A program made the translations under genes and the position numbers. A stretch of 24,109 nt of DNA from an uncultured Butyrivibrio sp. (GTDB taxonomy: Bacteria; Bacillota; Clostridia; Lachnospirales; Lachnospiraceae), in NCBI RefSeq assembly GCF_947169445.1, contig NZ_CAMVPU010000053.1, positions 1 to 24,109 on the forward strand, read 5' to 3'. The notes beneath the pieces were generated by a model that saw nothing but the letters and a program-made list of their open reading frames with translations, did not search any database and was not told where the DNA came from. How positions within the stretch are numbered: the first letter of the stretch is position 1; every line of letters starts with the position of its first letter. Positions 7,071 to 15,942 of this stretch are shown in pieces.

Positions 7071-8074
7071 TATTTATCCTCTTCAATTCCATATGCAAGA
7101 GCTTTATACTGATCTTCCTTGATAATCTTAGCAAGACCAAGAGCGCCTGAGCCAATTGGATTTTCAGCGATATTTACATTCAGTCCTACACCGTTACTAA
7201 GTCTCTGTGCAAGATGGCAGATCTGAGAAGCGCCACCTGTAAGATAAAGTCCATGCTTGAAAATATCAGCTGCAAGCTCTGGAGGAGTCTTCTCAAGAGT
7301 TGCCTTTATATTATCAAGGATCACATCAAAGTTCTCAATAAGTGCCTGATTTAAAAGATCTGTAGGAATCTTACGCTCAACAGGAAGACCTGTTACGATG
7401 TCTCTTCCATAAACAACAGCATCCTTGCCTTCCTTCTCAAGCTCTTTAAGTGAGATCTTAACTGCTTCAGAAGTCTTCTCACCAATAAGAAGTCCAAATT
7501 CCTTACGGATCACGTTTCTGATAGATTCGTCAAACTTCTTACCGCCTACCTTAATGAGCTTACTTACAACGATTCCACGAAGTGAAAGAATTGATATCTC
7601 GGTTGTATCATATCCCACGTCTACTACAAGAACACCCTGAGAATTCATTACATCAACATTCATTCCAAGACCATCTACCAAAGGCTTCTTTACCATCATG
7701 ATCTTCTTAGCCTTGATTCCGGCATCATTGATAAGATCATGGAAAGCTCTTCTCTCAACCTCTGTTACATCCTTAGGTACTGCAATATATACTTCACAAG
7801 GCTTAACAGAGCCCTTCATCTGATCAGTCAAAAACAGCTTAACAAGTGTCTCCATATGCTCGATGTCAGCAATAACACCACTATTTAAAGGATAAGAAAT
7901 TCTTATCTTGTCAGGTGCCTTCTCATACATCTCATATGCAGAATTACCATAGGCAAATACATTTACCTTATTCTCTATGGCAATCATATTCTTCTCAACG
8001 GTGAGTGAATCCTCATCTTTGTTGTAAATCTTAATATTACTGGTTCCAAGATCGATTCCAAAAATGTTTCCCAA
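7070..8074 (-). CDS. mreB: MreB-family actin-like cell shape protein with unusual nucleotide pocket
   Basis: A 334-aa bacterial actin that forms membrane-associated filaments guiding lateral wall synthesis. Phosphate-1 loop FGIDLGTSN (residues 5-13) and the C-terminal adenosine loop LTGGAS (278-283) are present, with IAVPKDVTEVERRA (97-110) as in MreB. Two sites differ from the classical family. The phosphate-2 loop, normally DIGGGTTE, reads DVGYDTTE (152-159), and the EEP motif with the catalytic Glu reads KKP (129-131). The frame is intact and everything around these sites is MreB-like, so a divergent functional protein seems more likely than decay; I recall the GYDTTE form from other Lachnospiraceae. 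The start is TTG at 8074, chosen because GGAGG lies about 5 nt upstream, directly after the radC stop, and the first residues lead straight into the phosphate-1 loop. Confidence 0.93.
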   Translation of the reverse strand: MGNIFGIDLGTSNIKIYNKDEDSLTVEKNMIAIENKVNVFAYGNSAYEMYEKAPDKIRISYPLNSGVIADIEHMETLVKLFLTDQMKGSVKPCEVYIAVPKDVTEVERRAFHDLINDAGIKAKKIMMVKKPLVDGLGMNVDVMNSQGVLVVDVGYDTTEISILSLRGIVVSKLIKVGGKKFDESIRNVIRKEFGLLIGEKTSEAVKISLKELEKEGKDAVVYGRDIVTGLPVERKIPTDLLNQALIENFDVILDNIKATLEKTPPELAADIFKHGLYLTGGASQICHLAQRLSNGVGLNVNIAENPIGSGALGLAKIIKEDQYKALAYGIEEDK

Positions 8075-8084
8075 AGCTTCCTCC

Positions 8085-8798
8085 TTATCGCCATAACAGC
8101 CCTTTTTCTCTAAGACTGCAGTACGTTTTATCTCCTATAATTATATGATCCCTAAGTCTGATATCCAGCATAACACCGGACTCACATATCTTATTGGTAA
8201 TAGCTACATCAGACCTGCTCGGAGTCGGATCTCCTGCAGGATGATTATGTAAAAGAATCACATTAGATGCCCCGCATTTAAGCGCATGCATAAACACATC
8301 TCTAGGCGAAACGTTAGCAGAATTAACAGTTCCAATGGATAAAAGACATTCCTCAATCAGCCTTAGCTTATTGTTAAGACACAGTAAAATAGCTCTTTCC
8401 TGGTCCTCATGCCTAAGCCTCTCCATATAATACTGCGCAACAACTGCAGGGTCATTGCATTCAATCTCTTCAATACTCTTCTGAAAAGACATTCTCTTTG
8501 CAAGCTCAGCTATACACTTAAGCTTAACAGCTTTCACCTGCCCGATGCCGTGAATCTTCTTAAGTTCATCAAGTGATAGTGAAAAAAGACAATTAAGCCC
8601 TTTATCCTTCCCTCTTCCCATCTCAATAACCTGTCTTGCTATATCAATAGGTGAACTCTCACTACTCCCGGTTCTGATAATGATTGCCAATAGCTCAGCA
8701 TCAGTAAGACTTTCTGCTCCATTAGCCAAAAATCTCTCATAGGGCAGTGACTCTTTATATGCTGTATTCTCAGCAAGCAGTGTATTAAATGATCTCAT
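8085..8798 (-). CDS. radC: RadC-family JAMM/MPN domain protein
   Basis: A 237-aa member of the RadC (YeeS/DUF2466) family. The N-terminal half is a helix-hairpin-helix region (LPYERFLANGAESLTDAELL, then LKKIHGIGQVKAVKLK at about residues 72-87). The C-terminal half is a JAB1/MPN-like metalloprotease fold with the JAMM signature HNHPAGDPTPSRSD (about residues 184-197) and an upstream Glu in RLIEECLLS. Its biochemical role is unsettled in the field; the old link to DNA repair was an error of mapping in E. coli. It heads the mreBCD cluster, as in many Firmicutes, 10 nt before mreB. The ATG at 8798 follows GAAGGAG by a few bases. A 7-bp inverted repeat lies just upstream of this site. Confidence 0.93.
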   Translation of the reverse strand: MRSFNTLLAENTAYKESLPYERFLANGAESLTDAELLAIIIRTGSSESSPIDIARQVIEMGRGKDKGLNCLFSLSLDELKKIHGIGQVKAVKLKCIAELAKRMSFQKSIEEIECNDPAVVAQYYMERLRHEDQERAILLCLNNKLRLIEECLLSIGTVNSANVSPRDVFMHALKCGASNVILLHNHPAGDPTPSRSDVAITNKICESGVMLDIRLRDHIIIGDKTYCSLREKGLLWR

Positions 8799-8807
8799 AT
8801 ATCTCCT

Positions 8808-8835
8808 TCTGATTATATTTCTCCGGACAATCAGA
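8808..8835 (-). promoter_or_regulatory. Inverted repeat directly before the radC ribosome binding site
   Basis: On the minus strand TCTGATT and AATCAGA form a 7-bp perfect inverted repeat around a 14-nt loop that itself contains TCCGGA. The downstream arm adjoins the AGGAG of radC. It could be a weak leader hairpin or a protein-binding site at the head of the mre operon. The stem is AT-rich and there is no U-tract, so it is not a terminator. The rest of the 92-nt intergenic stretch (8799-8890) is AT-rich, and I could not assign a convincing -35/-10 pair in it. Confidence 0.3.
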
Positions 8836-8890
8836 AAAAGACCACTATATATAATATCATAAAAAACAAATTAGTTGAAACTATTTTATA

Positions 8891-10183
8891 TTATAAAGCA
8901 TCCTTTAAAACCATACCGGCATCAACAAGAGCCTGAAGTGTCTTAAGAATTCCAAGCTTTGCATGTGGCCATGTAAGTCCGCCCTGGAAAAATACTGAAT
9001 AAGGCTCTTTAATAGGGCCATCAGCTGAAAGCTCAATAGAGGAGCCTGATACAAAGGCTCCGGCTGCCATAATAACCTGTGCATCATATCCCGGCATATC
9101 CCAAGGCTGCGGCGTAACAAAAGAATCAACAGGCGCAGCAGCCTGTACTCCCTGACAAAAAGCAATTACACCTTCAGGCTTACCAAAGGTAACTGCCTGG
9201 ATAATATCATATCTTTCCTCAGAGCCATTCGGGCAAACATCAAACCCTAGCTTCTCATATATGTTAGCTGCAAAAATAGCTCCCTTAAGGGCAGATGCTG
9301 TAACTGTAGGTGCAAGGAAAAATCCCTGATAAAACTGAGGCAAGATTCCAAGAGAAGCTCCAACCTCTTTACCAAGTCCCGGAGATGTTAATCTGTATGC
9401 CGCATTTTCTATACACTCTTTTTTACCTGCTATATAACCACCAATTGGTGCAAGGCCGCCGCCAGGATTCTTGATAAGAGAGCCAACAACCATATCAGCA
9501 CCCACATCAGTAGGTTCCTTGGTATCAACAAATTCACCGTAGCAGTTGTCTACCATGCAGATAACATCTTTTTTGATACCCTTAATAAATGAAATCAGTT
9601 CACCAATTCTATCAACAGAAAGTGTAGGCCTTGTCTGGTAGCCCTTGGATCTCTGGATTGTTACAAGCTTTATATTGTCATGCTCCAAAAGAGTCTTTTT
9701 GATATTATCAAAATCAAAGGAGCCATCAGGCAAAAGGTCTACCTGACTATAGGAAATGCCATATTCTGCAAGAGACCCCTTTGATGGTCTGATACCTATA
9801 ACCTCTTCCAAGGTATCATATGGCTTACCTACAGGAGAAAACAGCATATCACCGGGTCTTAGATTACTCATAAGAGCCAGAGCAAGTGCATGTGTTCCAC
9901 AGGTAATCTGTGGTCTAACCAGTGCATCCTCAGCATGAAAAACTGATGCATATACGGCTTCAAGCTTTTCTCTTCCGATATCGTTATAACCATAGCCGGT
10001 TGTTCCCAAAAGGCAGGCTTCACTTACTTTATTATCCTGCATTGCCTTAATAACCTTAAGCTGGTTATATTCGGCATTTTCATCGATCTTTTTGAATCTT
10101 TCTTCAAGATCACATAATATTTTTTCTCCGAAATTAACAACCTCTTCGGAGATACCAAGCTGCTTATAAATCTCTTTGTTCAT
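8891..10183 (-). CDS. YnbB-type PLP enzyme (methionine gamma-lyase family, 'aluminium resistance' protein)
   Basis: A 430-aa fold-type-I pyridoxal-phosphate enzyme of the Met_gamma_lyase/YnbB family (PF06838). Visible features are the N-terminal LLGTTGYGYNDIGREKLE (residues 58-75), RPQITCGTHALALAL (90-104), the cofactor-contacting MVDNCYGEF (Asp212) and the Schiff-base site SLIKNPGGGLAP (Lys238). The substrate of this family is not firmly established; C-S lyase activity is assumed from relatedness to Cys/Met metabolism enzymes, and 'aluminium resistance' comes from an old annotation. It overlaps the 3' end of miaA by 20 nt, with AGGA just before the ATG at 10183. In B. subtilis ynbB also lies near miaA, with hfq between; no hfq is present here. 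Confidence 0.88.
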   Translation of the reverse strand: MNKEIYKQLGISEEVVNFGEKILCDLEERFKKIDENAEYNQLKVIKAMQDNKVSEACLLGTTGYGYNDIGREKLEAVYASVFHAEDALVRPQITCGTHALALALMSNLRPGDMLFSPVGKPYDTLEEVIGIRPSKGSLAEYGISYSQVDLLPDGSFDFDNIKKTLLEHDNIKLVTIQRSKGYQTRPTLSVDRIGELISFIKGIKKDVICMVDNCYGEFVDTKEPTDVGADMVVGSLIKNPGGGLAPIGGYIAGKKECIENAAYRLTSPGLGKEVGASLGILPQFYQGFFLAPTVTASALKGAIFAANIYEKLGFDVCPNGSEERYDIIQAVTFGKPEGVIAFCQGVQAAAPVDSFVTPQPWDMPGYDAQVIMAAGAFVSGSSIELSADGPIKEPYSVFFQGGLTWPHAKLGILKTLQALVDAGMVLKDAL

Positions 10184-11102
10184 AAATCCTAATCATCTCT
10201 TTCAAAATTAATTCATCATCGTGACCGAATTCATTTTTATCAATCCAGATCACATCTTTTTCTCTTCTAAACCAGGTAAGCTGTCGCTTCGCAAAATGCC
10301 TGGTATTTAGCTTTATCAGGTAAATAGCTCTTTCAAGGTCATATTCTCCCTTAAGATACCCGATTATCTCTCTGTAGCCAAGACTCTGCATTGAGGTAGC
10401 ATTCTCCGGAATATGGTACTTTTCAAGTCCCTTTACCTCATCTACAAGACCATCTTCGATCATCTTATCGACTCTTTTGTCTATGCGTGAGTATAACGTT
10501 TTTCGCTCATCTGTCAAGACAAAGTATCTAAAATCATAAGGCGAAGTCCTATTATGCTGTTCTTCATTGTGCTCAGAAATAGGCTTTCCTGTCTTGTGAA
10601 AATATTCAAGCGCTCTAATGACGCGTTTTACATTATTCTCATGGATTATCTCACAGGAAGCAGGATCAACGCTTCTTAATTCCTCAAAAAGCTCGTGTCC
10701 TTCTCCTTTATCCGCTCTTTCTTCTAATTCTTTACGATAAGAGTCATTTTCGTCTGTTTCCGTAAAATCTATATCATAAAGAACAGCCTGTATATAAAAA
10801 CCTGTTCCGCCCACAATGATCGGAACCTTACCACGAGAAGCTATATCTTTAATAGCATCCTTAACAAGCTTCTGAAAAAGAAATACATTAAAGTCTTCAG
10901 TAGGCTCAAGAAAATCAATAAGATGGTGAGAAACGCCACCCATTTCTTCCTTACGAATTTTGTCAGTTCCGATATTCATATACTTATAAACCTGCATAGA
11001 ATCAGCGGAGATTATCTCTCCGCCAATACGTTTTGCAAGTTCTATTGATAATTTTGATTTGCCAACCGCTGTTGGTCCGGTCAGAACAATAAGTTTTTGC
11101 AT
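10164..11102 (-). CDS. miaA: tRNA dimethylallyltransferase MiaA
   Basis: MiaA transfers a dimethylallyl group to N6 of A37 in tRNAs that read codons starting with U, giving i6A37. At 312 aa it has the normal length. It shows the P-loop GPTAVGKSKLS (residues 8-18), the substrate-binding DSMQVYKYMNIGTDK (34-48), HHLIDFLEPTEDFNVF, the VGGTGFYIQA segment (about 99-108) and the C-terminal TRHFAKRQLTWFRRE motif that contacts the tRNA anticodon loop. The ATG at 11102 follows the mutL stop after 1 nt. The product is the substrate of MiaB, encoded four genes upstream in the same run. Confidence 0.97.
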   Translation of the reverse strand: MQKLIVLTGPTAVGKSKLSIELAKRIGGEIISADSMQVYKYMNIGTDKIRKEEMGGVSHHLIDFLEPTEDFNVFLFQKLVKDAIKDIASRGKVPIIVGGTGFYIQAVLYDIDFTETDENDSYRKELEERADKGEGHELFEELRSVDPASCEIIHENNVKRVIRALEYFHKTGKPISEHNEEQHNRTSPYDFRYFVLTDERKTLYSRIDKRVDKMIEDGLVDEVKGLEKYHIPENATSMQSLGYREIIGYLKGEYDLERAIYLIKLNTRHFAKRQLTWFRREKDVIWIDKNEFGHDDELILKEMIRIYEQRDL

Positions 11103-11103
11103 A

Positions 11104-13134
11104 TTATTCCACTACTCTCTTAAACTTCTTATCAATCTCGTACTTACTCATAGAAATAATTGTAGGTCTTCCATGAGGACAATTATATGGATTCTCCAAA
11201 GTCAGAAGTTCATCCAAAAGAGCTTCCATTTCCTGCATGGACATCCTGGTATTTCCCTTTACCGAAGCCTTGCAGGCCATACTGGCTATTTTGTAATTGA
11301 TCACATCCGGCGTCCTGTCTAGATTAGTTTCATGAGATAGTTCATCCAAAATCTGCAGGAACATCTCTTTTTCATTATCACAGCCAAACAGATCAATCGG
11401 TATTGCTCTCATGGCATATTCATGACCACCGAAATTCTCAATATTAAATCCAAGCTTTTCAAAATACTGCCTGTAGGATAAAAAGAGCTCCTCCTCAGCA
11501 GCTGTTAATGTAACAATTACAGGAGGATTAACCATCTGAGAAAGCATTTCTCCTGACTTAAATCTCTTTATCATACGCTCATAGTTGATCTTTTCGTGAG
11601 CAGCATGCTGATCCACAAGAAACATCTTATCCTTAAAGCCTATGATCCAGTAGGTTCCGAAAATCTGTCCGAGAATATCGTATTCTTTTACATTCTCTTT
11701 AGATAAAACCTTTTCATCAAAAAGATTAAGCTGAACAGGCTTTTTCTCTACAACAACAGCTTCCTGATGCTTGATTATAGGAGAAGAATATTCTTTCCTT
11801 TCAGCCTTTTTACCATCAAGATCTCCAAAGATTCTTGTCCAAACCGCAGATTTATTCGAATCCTCAATCTTAATCGGCTCCGCCTTAACACCTGTAGCAT
11901 ATACAGCTTCAGGCTCCGCCAGCTTATTCTCTTCAAAGCGCTGCTTTTCAAATGGCTCAGGAGCAAGTTCTTTCTTTAAATCAACAGGCCTCTCAGCATT
12001 TTCGTTGTCAGCAGTTTCTTTAGGCTCCTCAACACGAATAACTTCGTAATCTATTTTCTTTACTTCTTCTGATTGCCTTTTTACCTTACTCTCAGCGATG
12101 AGCTTTTCATCTTCCTTGCTGTCAAGCAATGCATCCGGAATCATTTCCTGAGTTTTGAGGACATTCTCAACACTTGTACGGATGAACTCATAAAGTAGCG
12201 TCTGATTATTAAAGCGAACCTCCAGTTTTGCAGGATGCACATTTACATCCACCATAGAAGGATCCATTCTGATGTGCAAAACAGCAAATGGGAATTTATG
12301 CATCATCAGATATTGCTTGTACCCTTCTTCAAGAGCTTTTGAAATAATCTTATCCTTAACGTATCTGCCGTTAACAAAGAATATCTCAAAATTTCTGTTA
12401 GATCTGTTTAAAGTCGGCTCGCCAAGGTAGCCTTCAATAGTCACACCATTTTCCGAAACATTTATTGGCCTTACGCTAACAGAAACGTCTCTTCCGTAAA
12501 TCCTGTAAATGAGTTCTTTAAGATCTCCATTTCCGGAAGTTGAAAACTTATCGTCCTTATTATTGATGAACCTGAAAGAAATAGTAGGATTATCAAGAGC
12601 CAGATGCTCCATAACGTCCCCGATATAGCTTCCTTCAGTCTGAGGTGTCTTAAGGAACTTCTTTCTCGCAGGAGTGTTATAAAAAAGATTCCTGATAATA
12701 AGAGAAGTTCCATCCGGAGCACCGATTTCCTCAAAACCGACCTCTTCACCACCATTAATGGAATACCTGATTCCTGTAAGATCATCTCTGGTCTTGGTGA
12801 TCATATCCACCTGGGCAACAGAAGCTATGCTCGAAAGAGCTTCCCCTCTAAATCCAAGAGAATGAATGCTGAAAAGATCATCAATACTCTTAAGCTTACT
12901 GGTGGCATGGCGCTTAAAAGCTTTTCTTATCTGGCTCTTTTCAACGCCACTTCCATTATCAGTTACTCGTATCAGGTCTATTCCGCCGCCCTTTATCTCA
13001 ACTGTAATAGCCGTAGCACCGGAATCAATTGAGTTTTCAACAAGTTCTTTTACGACACTGGCCGGTCTTTCTACAACCTCACCGGCAGCAATCTGGTCTA
13101 TGGTATTCTTATCAAGCTCATTTATAAAGGCCAT
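11104..13134 (-). CDS. mutL: DNA mismatch repair protein MutL (endonuclease type)
   Basis: MutL couples mismatch recognition by MutS to strand incision and excision. The 676-aa protein has the N-terminal GHKL ATPase motifs (VVKELVENSIDSGA with the catalytic Glu, DNGSGV, HATSKL, SLGFRGEAL), a long charged linker (about residues 335-465), and a C-terminal domain with the metal-dependent nicking motif DQHAAHEKINYE (from Asp508) plus SMACKASVK and CPHGRPT, which complete the Zn site. This is the endonuclease type found in organisms without MutH. A peptide QLNLFD at residue 468, at the end of the linker, resembles a sliding-clamp-binding motif. The ATG at 13134 immediately follows the mutS stop codon with no gap. 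Confidence 0.97.
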   Translation of the reverse strand: MAFINELDKNTIDQIAAGEVVERPASVVKELVENSIDSGATAITVEIKGGGIDLIRVTDNGSGVEKSQIRKAFKRHATSKLKSIDDLFSIHSLGFRGEALSSIASVAQVDMITKTRDDLTGIRYSINGGEEVGFEEIGAPDGTSLIIRNLFYNTPARKKFLKTPQTEGSYIGDVMEHLALDNPTISFRFINNKDDKFSTSGNGDLKELIYRIYGRDVSVSVRPINVSENGVTIEGYLGEPTLNRSNRNFEIFFVNGRYVKDKIISKALEEGYKQYLMMHKFPFAVLHIRMDPSMVDVNVHPAKLEVRFNNQTLLYEFIRTSVENVLKTQEMIPDALLDSKEDEKLIAESKVKRQSEEVKKIDYEVIRVEEPKETADNENAERPVDLKKELAPEPFEKQRFEENKLAEPEAVYATGVKAEPIKIEDSNKSAVWTRIFGDLDGKKAERKEYSSPIIKHQEAVVVEKKPVQLNLFDEKVLSKENVKEYDILGQIFGTYWIIGFKDKMFLVDQHAAHEKINYERMIKRFKSGEMLSQMVNPPVIVTLTAAEEELFLSYRQYFEKLGFNIENFGGHEYAMRAIPIDLFGCDNEKEMFLQILDELSHETNLDRTPDVINYKIASMACKASVKGNTRMSMQEMEALLDELLTLENPYNCPHGRPTIISMSKYEIDKKFKRVVE

Positions 13135-15828
13135 TTAGTTTTTCCACCTGTTCTTTAAATCACTTTGTAATTTATAGAGTGTATTAAGTGCATCCATAGG
13201 AGTCAGAGTTGTAATATCTATTTCCTCAAGCCTCTTTAGGACATCTTCATCTTTTACCGTGTCAAAGAAAGACATCTGATTTGTGTCAACTTCATCATAG
13301 TGCTTTACTTTAACCTTCTTATCACCTTTATTATCACGGGCAATGCTCTGAACCTTATCAGTAATATCATTATCCGTAAGCTCGCCGACAATTTCCTTAG
13401 CTCTGTCTATTACCATATCAGGAACTCCGGCAAGCTTGGCAACCTGAATACCATAGCTCTTGTCAGCGCCGCCCTTAATGATCTTACGCAAAAAGACAAT
13501 GTCATCTCCATTTTCCTTAACTGCTATGCAGTAGTTATTGACGTTATCCATCTTGCCTTCAAGCTCTGTAAGTTCATGATAGTGAGTTGCGAAAAGCGTC
13601 TTGGCTCCCAAAATCTTTCTGTTACTGATATGCTCGGTAACAGCCCAGGCAATGGCAAGTCCGTCATAGGTACTGGTTCCTCTTCCGATTTCGTCCAGGA
13701 TCAAAAGAGAATTCGGTGTAGCATTCCTAAGGATATTGGCCACCTCATTCATCTCAACCATAAAAGTGGATTGACCACTTCCAAGGTCATCGGAAGCACC
13801 TACTCTTGTAAAGATTCTGTCAACGACACACATATCAGCCTTTGAAGCAGGAACAAAACTACCAATCTGAGCCATCAGCACAATAAGAGCCGTCTGTCTC
13901 ATATAAGTGGATTTACCGGCCATATTAGGGCCTGTTATTATTGAAATACAGTGCTTTTTATTATCAAGATATGTATCGTTTGATATGAACATATCTGATG
14001 TATCAAGCATCAGCTCAACAACCGGGTGACGGCCATCTTTTATGTTTATAAGGCCCTTGTCATTAAGGGATGGCTTTACATAATGATTTTTCTCTGCAAC
14101 ATATGCAAGAGATGCATATACATCAAGCGTTGCTATAGCTTTAGCTGTTTCCTGTATTCTGTCTATTTCAAGAGCTATTGAATCTCTTATCTTGCAGAAC
14201 ATCTCATACTCAAGATTATTAAGCTTATCCTGAGCATTTAAAATAGTATCCTCAAGTTCCTTTAAATCAGGTGTTGTATAACGCTCCGCATTTGTAAGCG
14301 TCTGCTTTCTGATGAAATAATCAGGTACCTTGTCTTTAAAAGAATTGGTTACTTCAAAAGAGTATCCAAAGACATTACTGTACTTAATCTTAAGATTCTT
14401 GATACCGGTCTTTTCTTTTTCTTCCTCTTCCATCTTGGCCAGCCAGGATTTGCCATTAGTTCCGGCCTCTCTGAAATGGTCAATATCAGCATCAAAGCCG
14501 TCCTTAATGATTCCGCTTTCCTTAATAGCAAGTGGTGGTTCCTCAACAATTGCCTGATCGATCAGATCATAAATATCCTTAAGAGAATCCAGCTTATCTT
14601 GCAGTGATGAAAGCTCCGGATCATCCTGAACATCCAAAAGAGATGTTTTTATAGCAGGAATCATCTTGATGGAATTCCTAAAGGCAAGTAAATCCCTTGG
14701 ATTAGCAGTCTTAAAGACAATCTTGGACATTAATCTCTCCAGATCATAAATCGGACCAAGATATTCCCTAAGTTCTTCCCTTGCAACAACGTTTTTGAAA
14801 AGACTTTCAATGGCACCCTGTCGTCTTAAAATATCGTTTTTATCAATAAGAGGCTGCTCGATATAACCTCTAAGAGTTCTTGCACCCATGGCTGTCTTGG
14901 TCTTATCAAGCACCCACAAAAGTGTTCCTCTTCTTTGCTTATCCCTCATGGTCTCAACCAGTTCAAGATTTCTTCTGGTAGAGCTATCAAGCAGCATATA
15001 CTTGCTGGCAAGATAAGGATAAACATGAGTAAAGTTTGATATGTCAGATTTCTGCATATCAATCAGATATTGTAAAAGAGCTCCGGCAGCTATTGTACCG
15101 TTTGGAAAATCCTCTATACCAAGACCTATAAGTGAAGAAACCTTAAACTGCTTCATTAAAAGCTTCTTGGATGAATCCTCATCAAAGTATCTGGCATCAA
15201 GTGGATTAACAAAAACCTGAAGTCTGTTCTTGATATCATCGATATCTGCTCCGCTGACGTTAAAAGCCTCATTGCAGATAATCTCAGAAGGCATATATTT
15301 ACCAATTTCATCAAGAGTTTCCCTTAATGAAGAAACCTCTGTCAGATAATAATCACCTGTAGTAACATCAGCAACAGAAATACCGATGTTGTCAGAGGTA
15401 TAAAGAATACTCATAATATAGTTATTCTTACTCTCTTCCAAAGCCTGCATATTCAGGTTGGTTCCGGGAGTAACAATTCTTGTAACTTCTCTTTTTACAA
15501 TGCCTTTTGCAAGCTTTGGATCCTCAGTCTGCTCACAAATGGCAACTTTATAGCCTCTTGAAACCAGTCTTGTCAGATATGAATCAACTGCATGAAAAGG
15601 AACTCCGCACATTGGAGCTCTCTCTTCAAGGCCGCAGGCCTTACCTGTAAGAGTAAGTTCAAGTTCTTTCGATGCAACCTTGGCATCGTCAAAAAACAGT
15701 TCGTAAAAATCTCCCAACCTGTAAAATAATATACAGTCCTTATTTTCCTTCTTGGTCTGCAGATAATGCTGCATCATTGGTGATACCTTGTCTATATCGA
15801 CAGTGGCAAAAGTAGCGGTGCTCTCCAC
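13135..15828 (-). CDS. mutS: DNA mismatch repair protein MutS
   Basis: MutS recognises base mismatches and small loops and signals to MutL. This 897-aa protein has normal family length. The mismatch-reading motif is in LGDFYELF near residue 40 (Phe-x-Glu). The clamp, lever and core domains follow, then the ATPase with Walker A GPNMAGKST (from residue 633), Walker B LLILDEIGRGTS and the FATHYHEL switch. Near the C-terminus QMSFFD resembles the beta-clamp-binding motif known in B. subtilis MutS. The start is a GTG at 15828 with AGGGGA about 9 nt upstream; it leaves about 17 residues before SPMMQHYL, as in other MutS proteins, whereas starting at the internal Met would trim the N-terminus abnormally. 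Confidence 0.97.
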   Translation of the reverse strand: MESTATFATVDIDKVSPMMQHYLQTKKENKDCILFYRLGDFYELFFDDAKVASKELELTLTGKACGLEERAPMCGVPFHAVDSYLTRLVSRGYKVAICEQTEDPKLAKGIVKREVTRIVTPGTNLNMQALEESKNNYIMSILYTSDNIGISVADVTTGDYYLTEVSSLRETLDEIGKYMPSEIICNEAFNVSGADIDDIKNRLQVFVNPLDARYFDEDSSKKLLMKQFKVSSLIGLGIEDFPNGTIAAGALLQYLIDMQKSDISNFTHVYPYLASKYMLLDSSTRRNLELVETMRDKQRRGTLLWVLDKTKTAMGARTLRGYIEQPLIDKNDILRRQGAIESLFKNVVAREELREYLGPIYDLERLMSKIVFKTANPRDLLAFRNSIKMIPAIKTSLLDVQDDPELSSLQDKLDSLKDIYDLIDQAIVEEPPLAIKESGIIKDGFDADIDHFREAGTNGKSWLAKMEEEEKEKTGIKNLKIKYSNVFGYSFEVTNSFKDKVPDYFIRKQTLTNAERYTTPDLKELEDTILNAQDKLNNLEYEMFCKIRDSIALEIDRIQETAKAIATLDVYASLAYVAEKNHYVKPSLNDKGLINIKDGRHPVVELMLDTSDMFISNDTYLDNKKHCISIITGPNMAGKSTYMRQTALIVLMAQIGSFVPASKADMCVVDRIFTRVGASDDLGSGQSTFMVEMNEVANILRNATPNSLLILDEIGRGTSTYDGLAIAWAVTEHISNRKILGAKTLFATHYHELTELEGKMDNVNNYCIAVKENGDDIVFLRKIIKGGADKSYGIQVAKLAGVPDMVIDRAKEIVGELTDNDITDKVQSIARDNKGDKKVKVKHYDEVDTNQMSFFDTVKDEDVLKRLEEIDITTLTPMDALNTLYKLQSDLKNRWKN

Positions 15829-15942
15829 AACAAAAATTCCCCTTGCAATTCTCTAATTGTTACAATTCAGTTGTCAGCCAAAACTTCCACCTGAATAGTA
15901 AACTATATTTTAGTAAATCCAAATAACATACCCCAATATTAT
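15829..15942. other. Intergenic region between miaB and mutS
   Basis: A 114-bp AT-rich gap. It contains a near-perfect palindrome AATTGT-T-ACAATT (15855-15867) close to the mutS ribosome site and a direct repeat TAGTAAA (15896-15902 and 15911-15917) spaced 15 bp apart. I found no GC-rich hairpin followed by T residues, so there is no clear terminator after miaB. I could not assign a good -35/-10 pair. Read-through from miaB into mutS is possible. Confidence 0.35.

Noticed and set aside
8891..10183. Calling the PLP protein a proven methionine gamma-lyase or aluminium resistance factor
   Set aside because: Only family membership and the Schiff-base lysine are visible; substrate and resistance role cannot be read from the sequence.
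15829..15942. Rho-independent terminator after miaB
   Set aside because: No GC-rich stem with a following T-run on the minus strand; only AT-rich short repeats are present.
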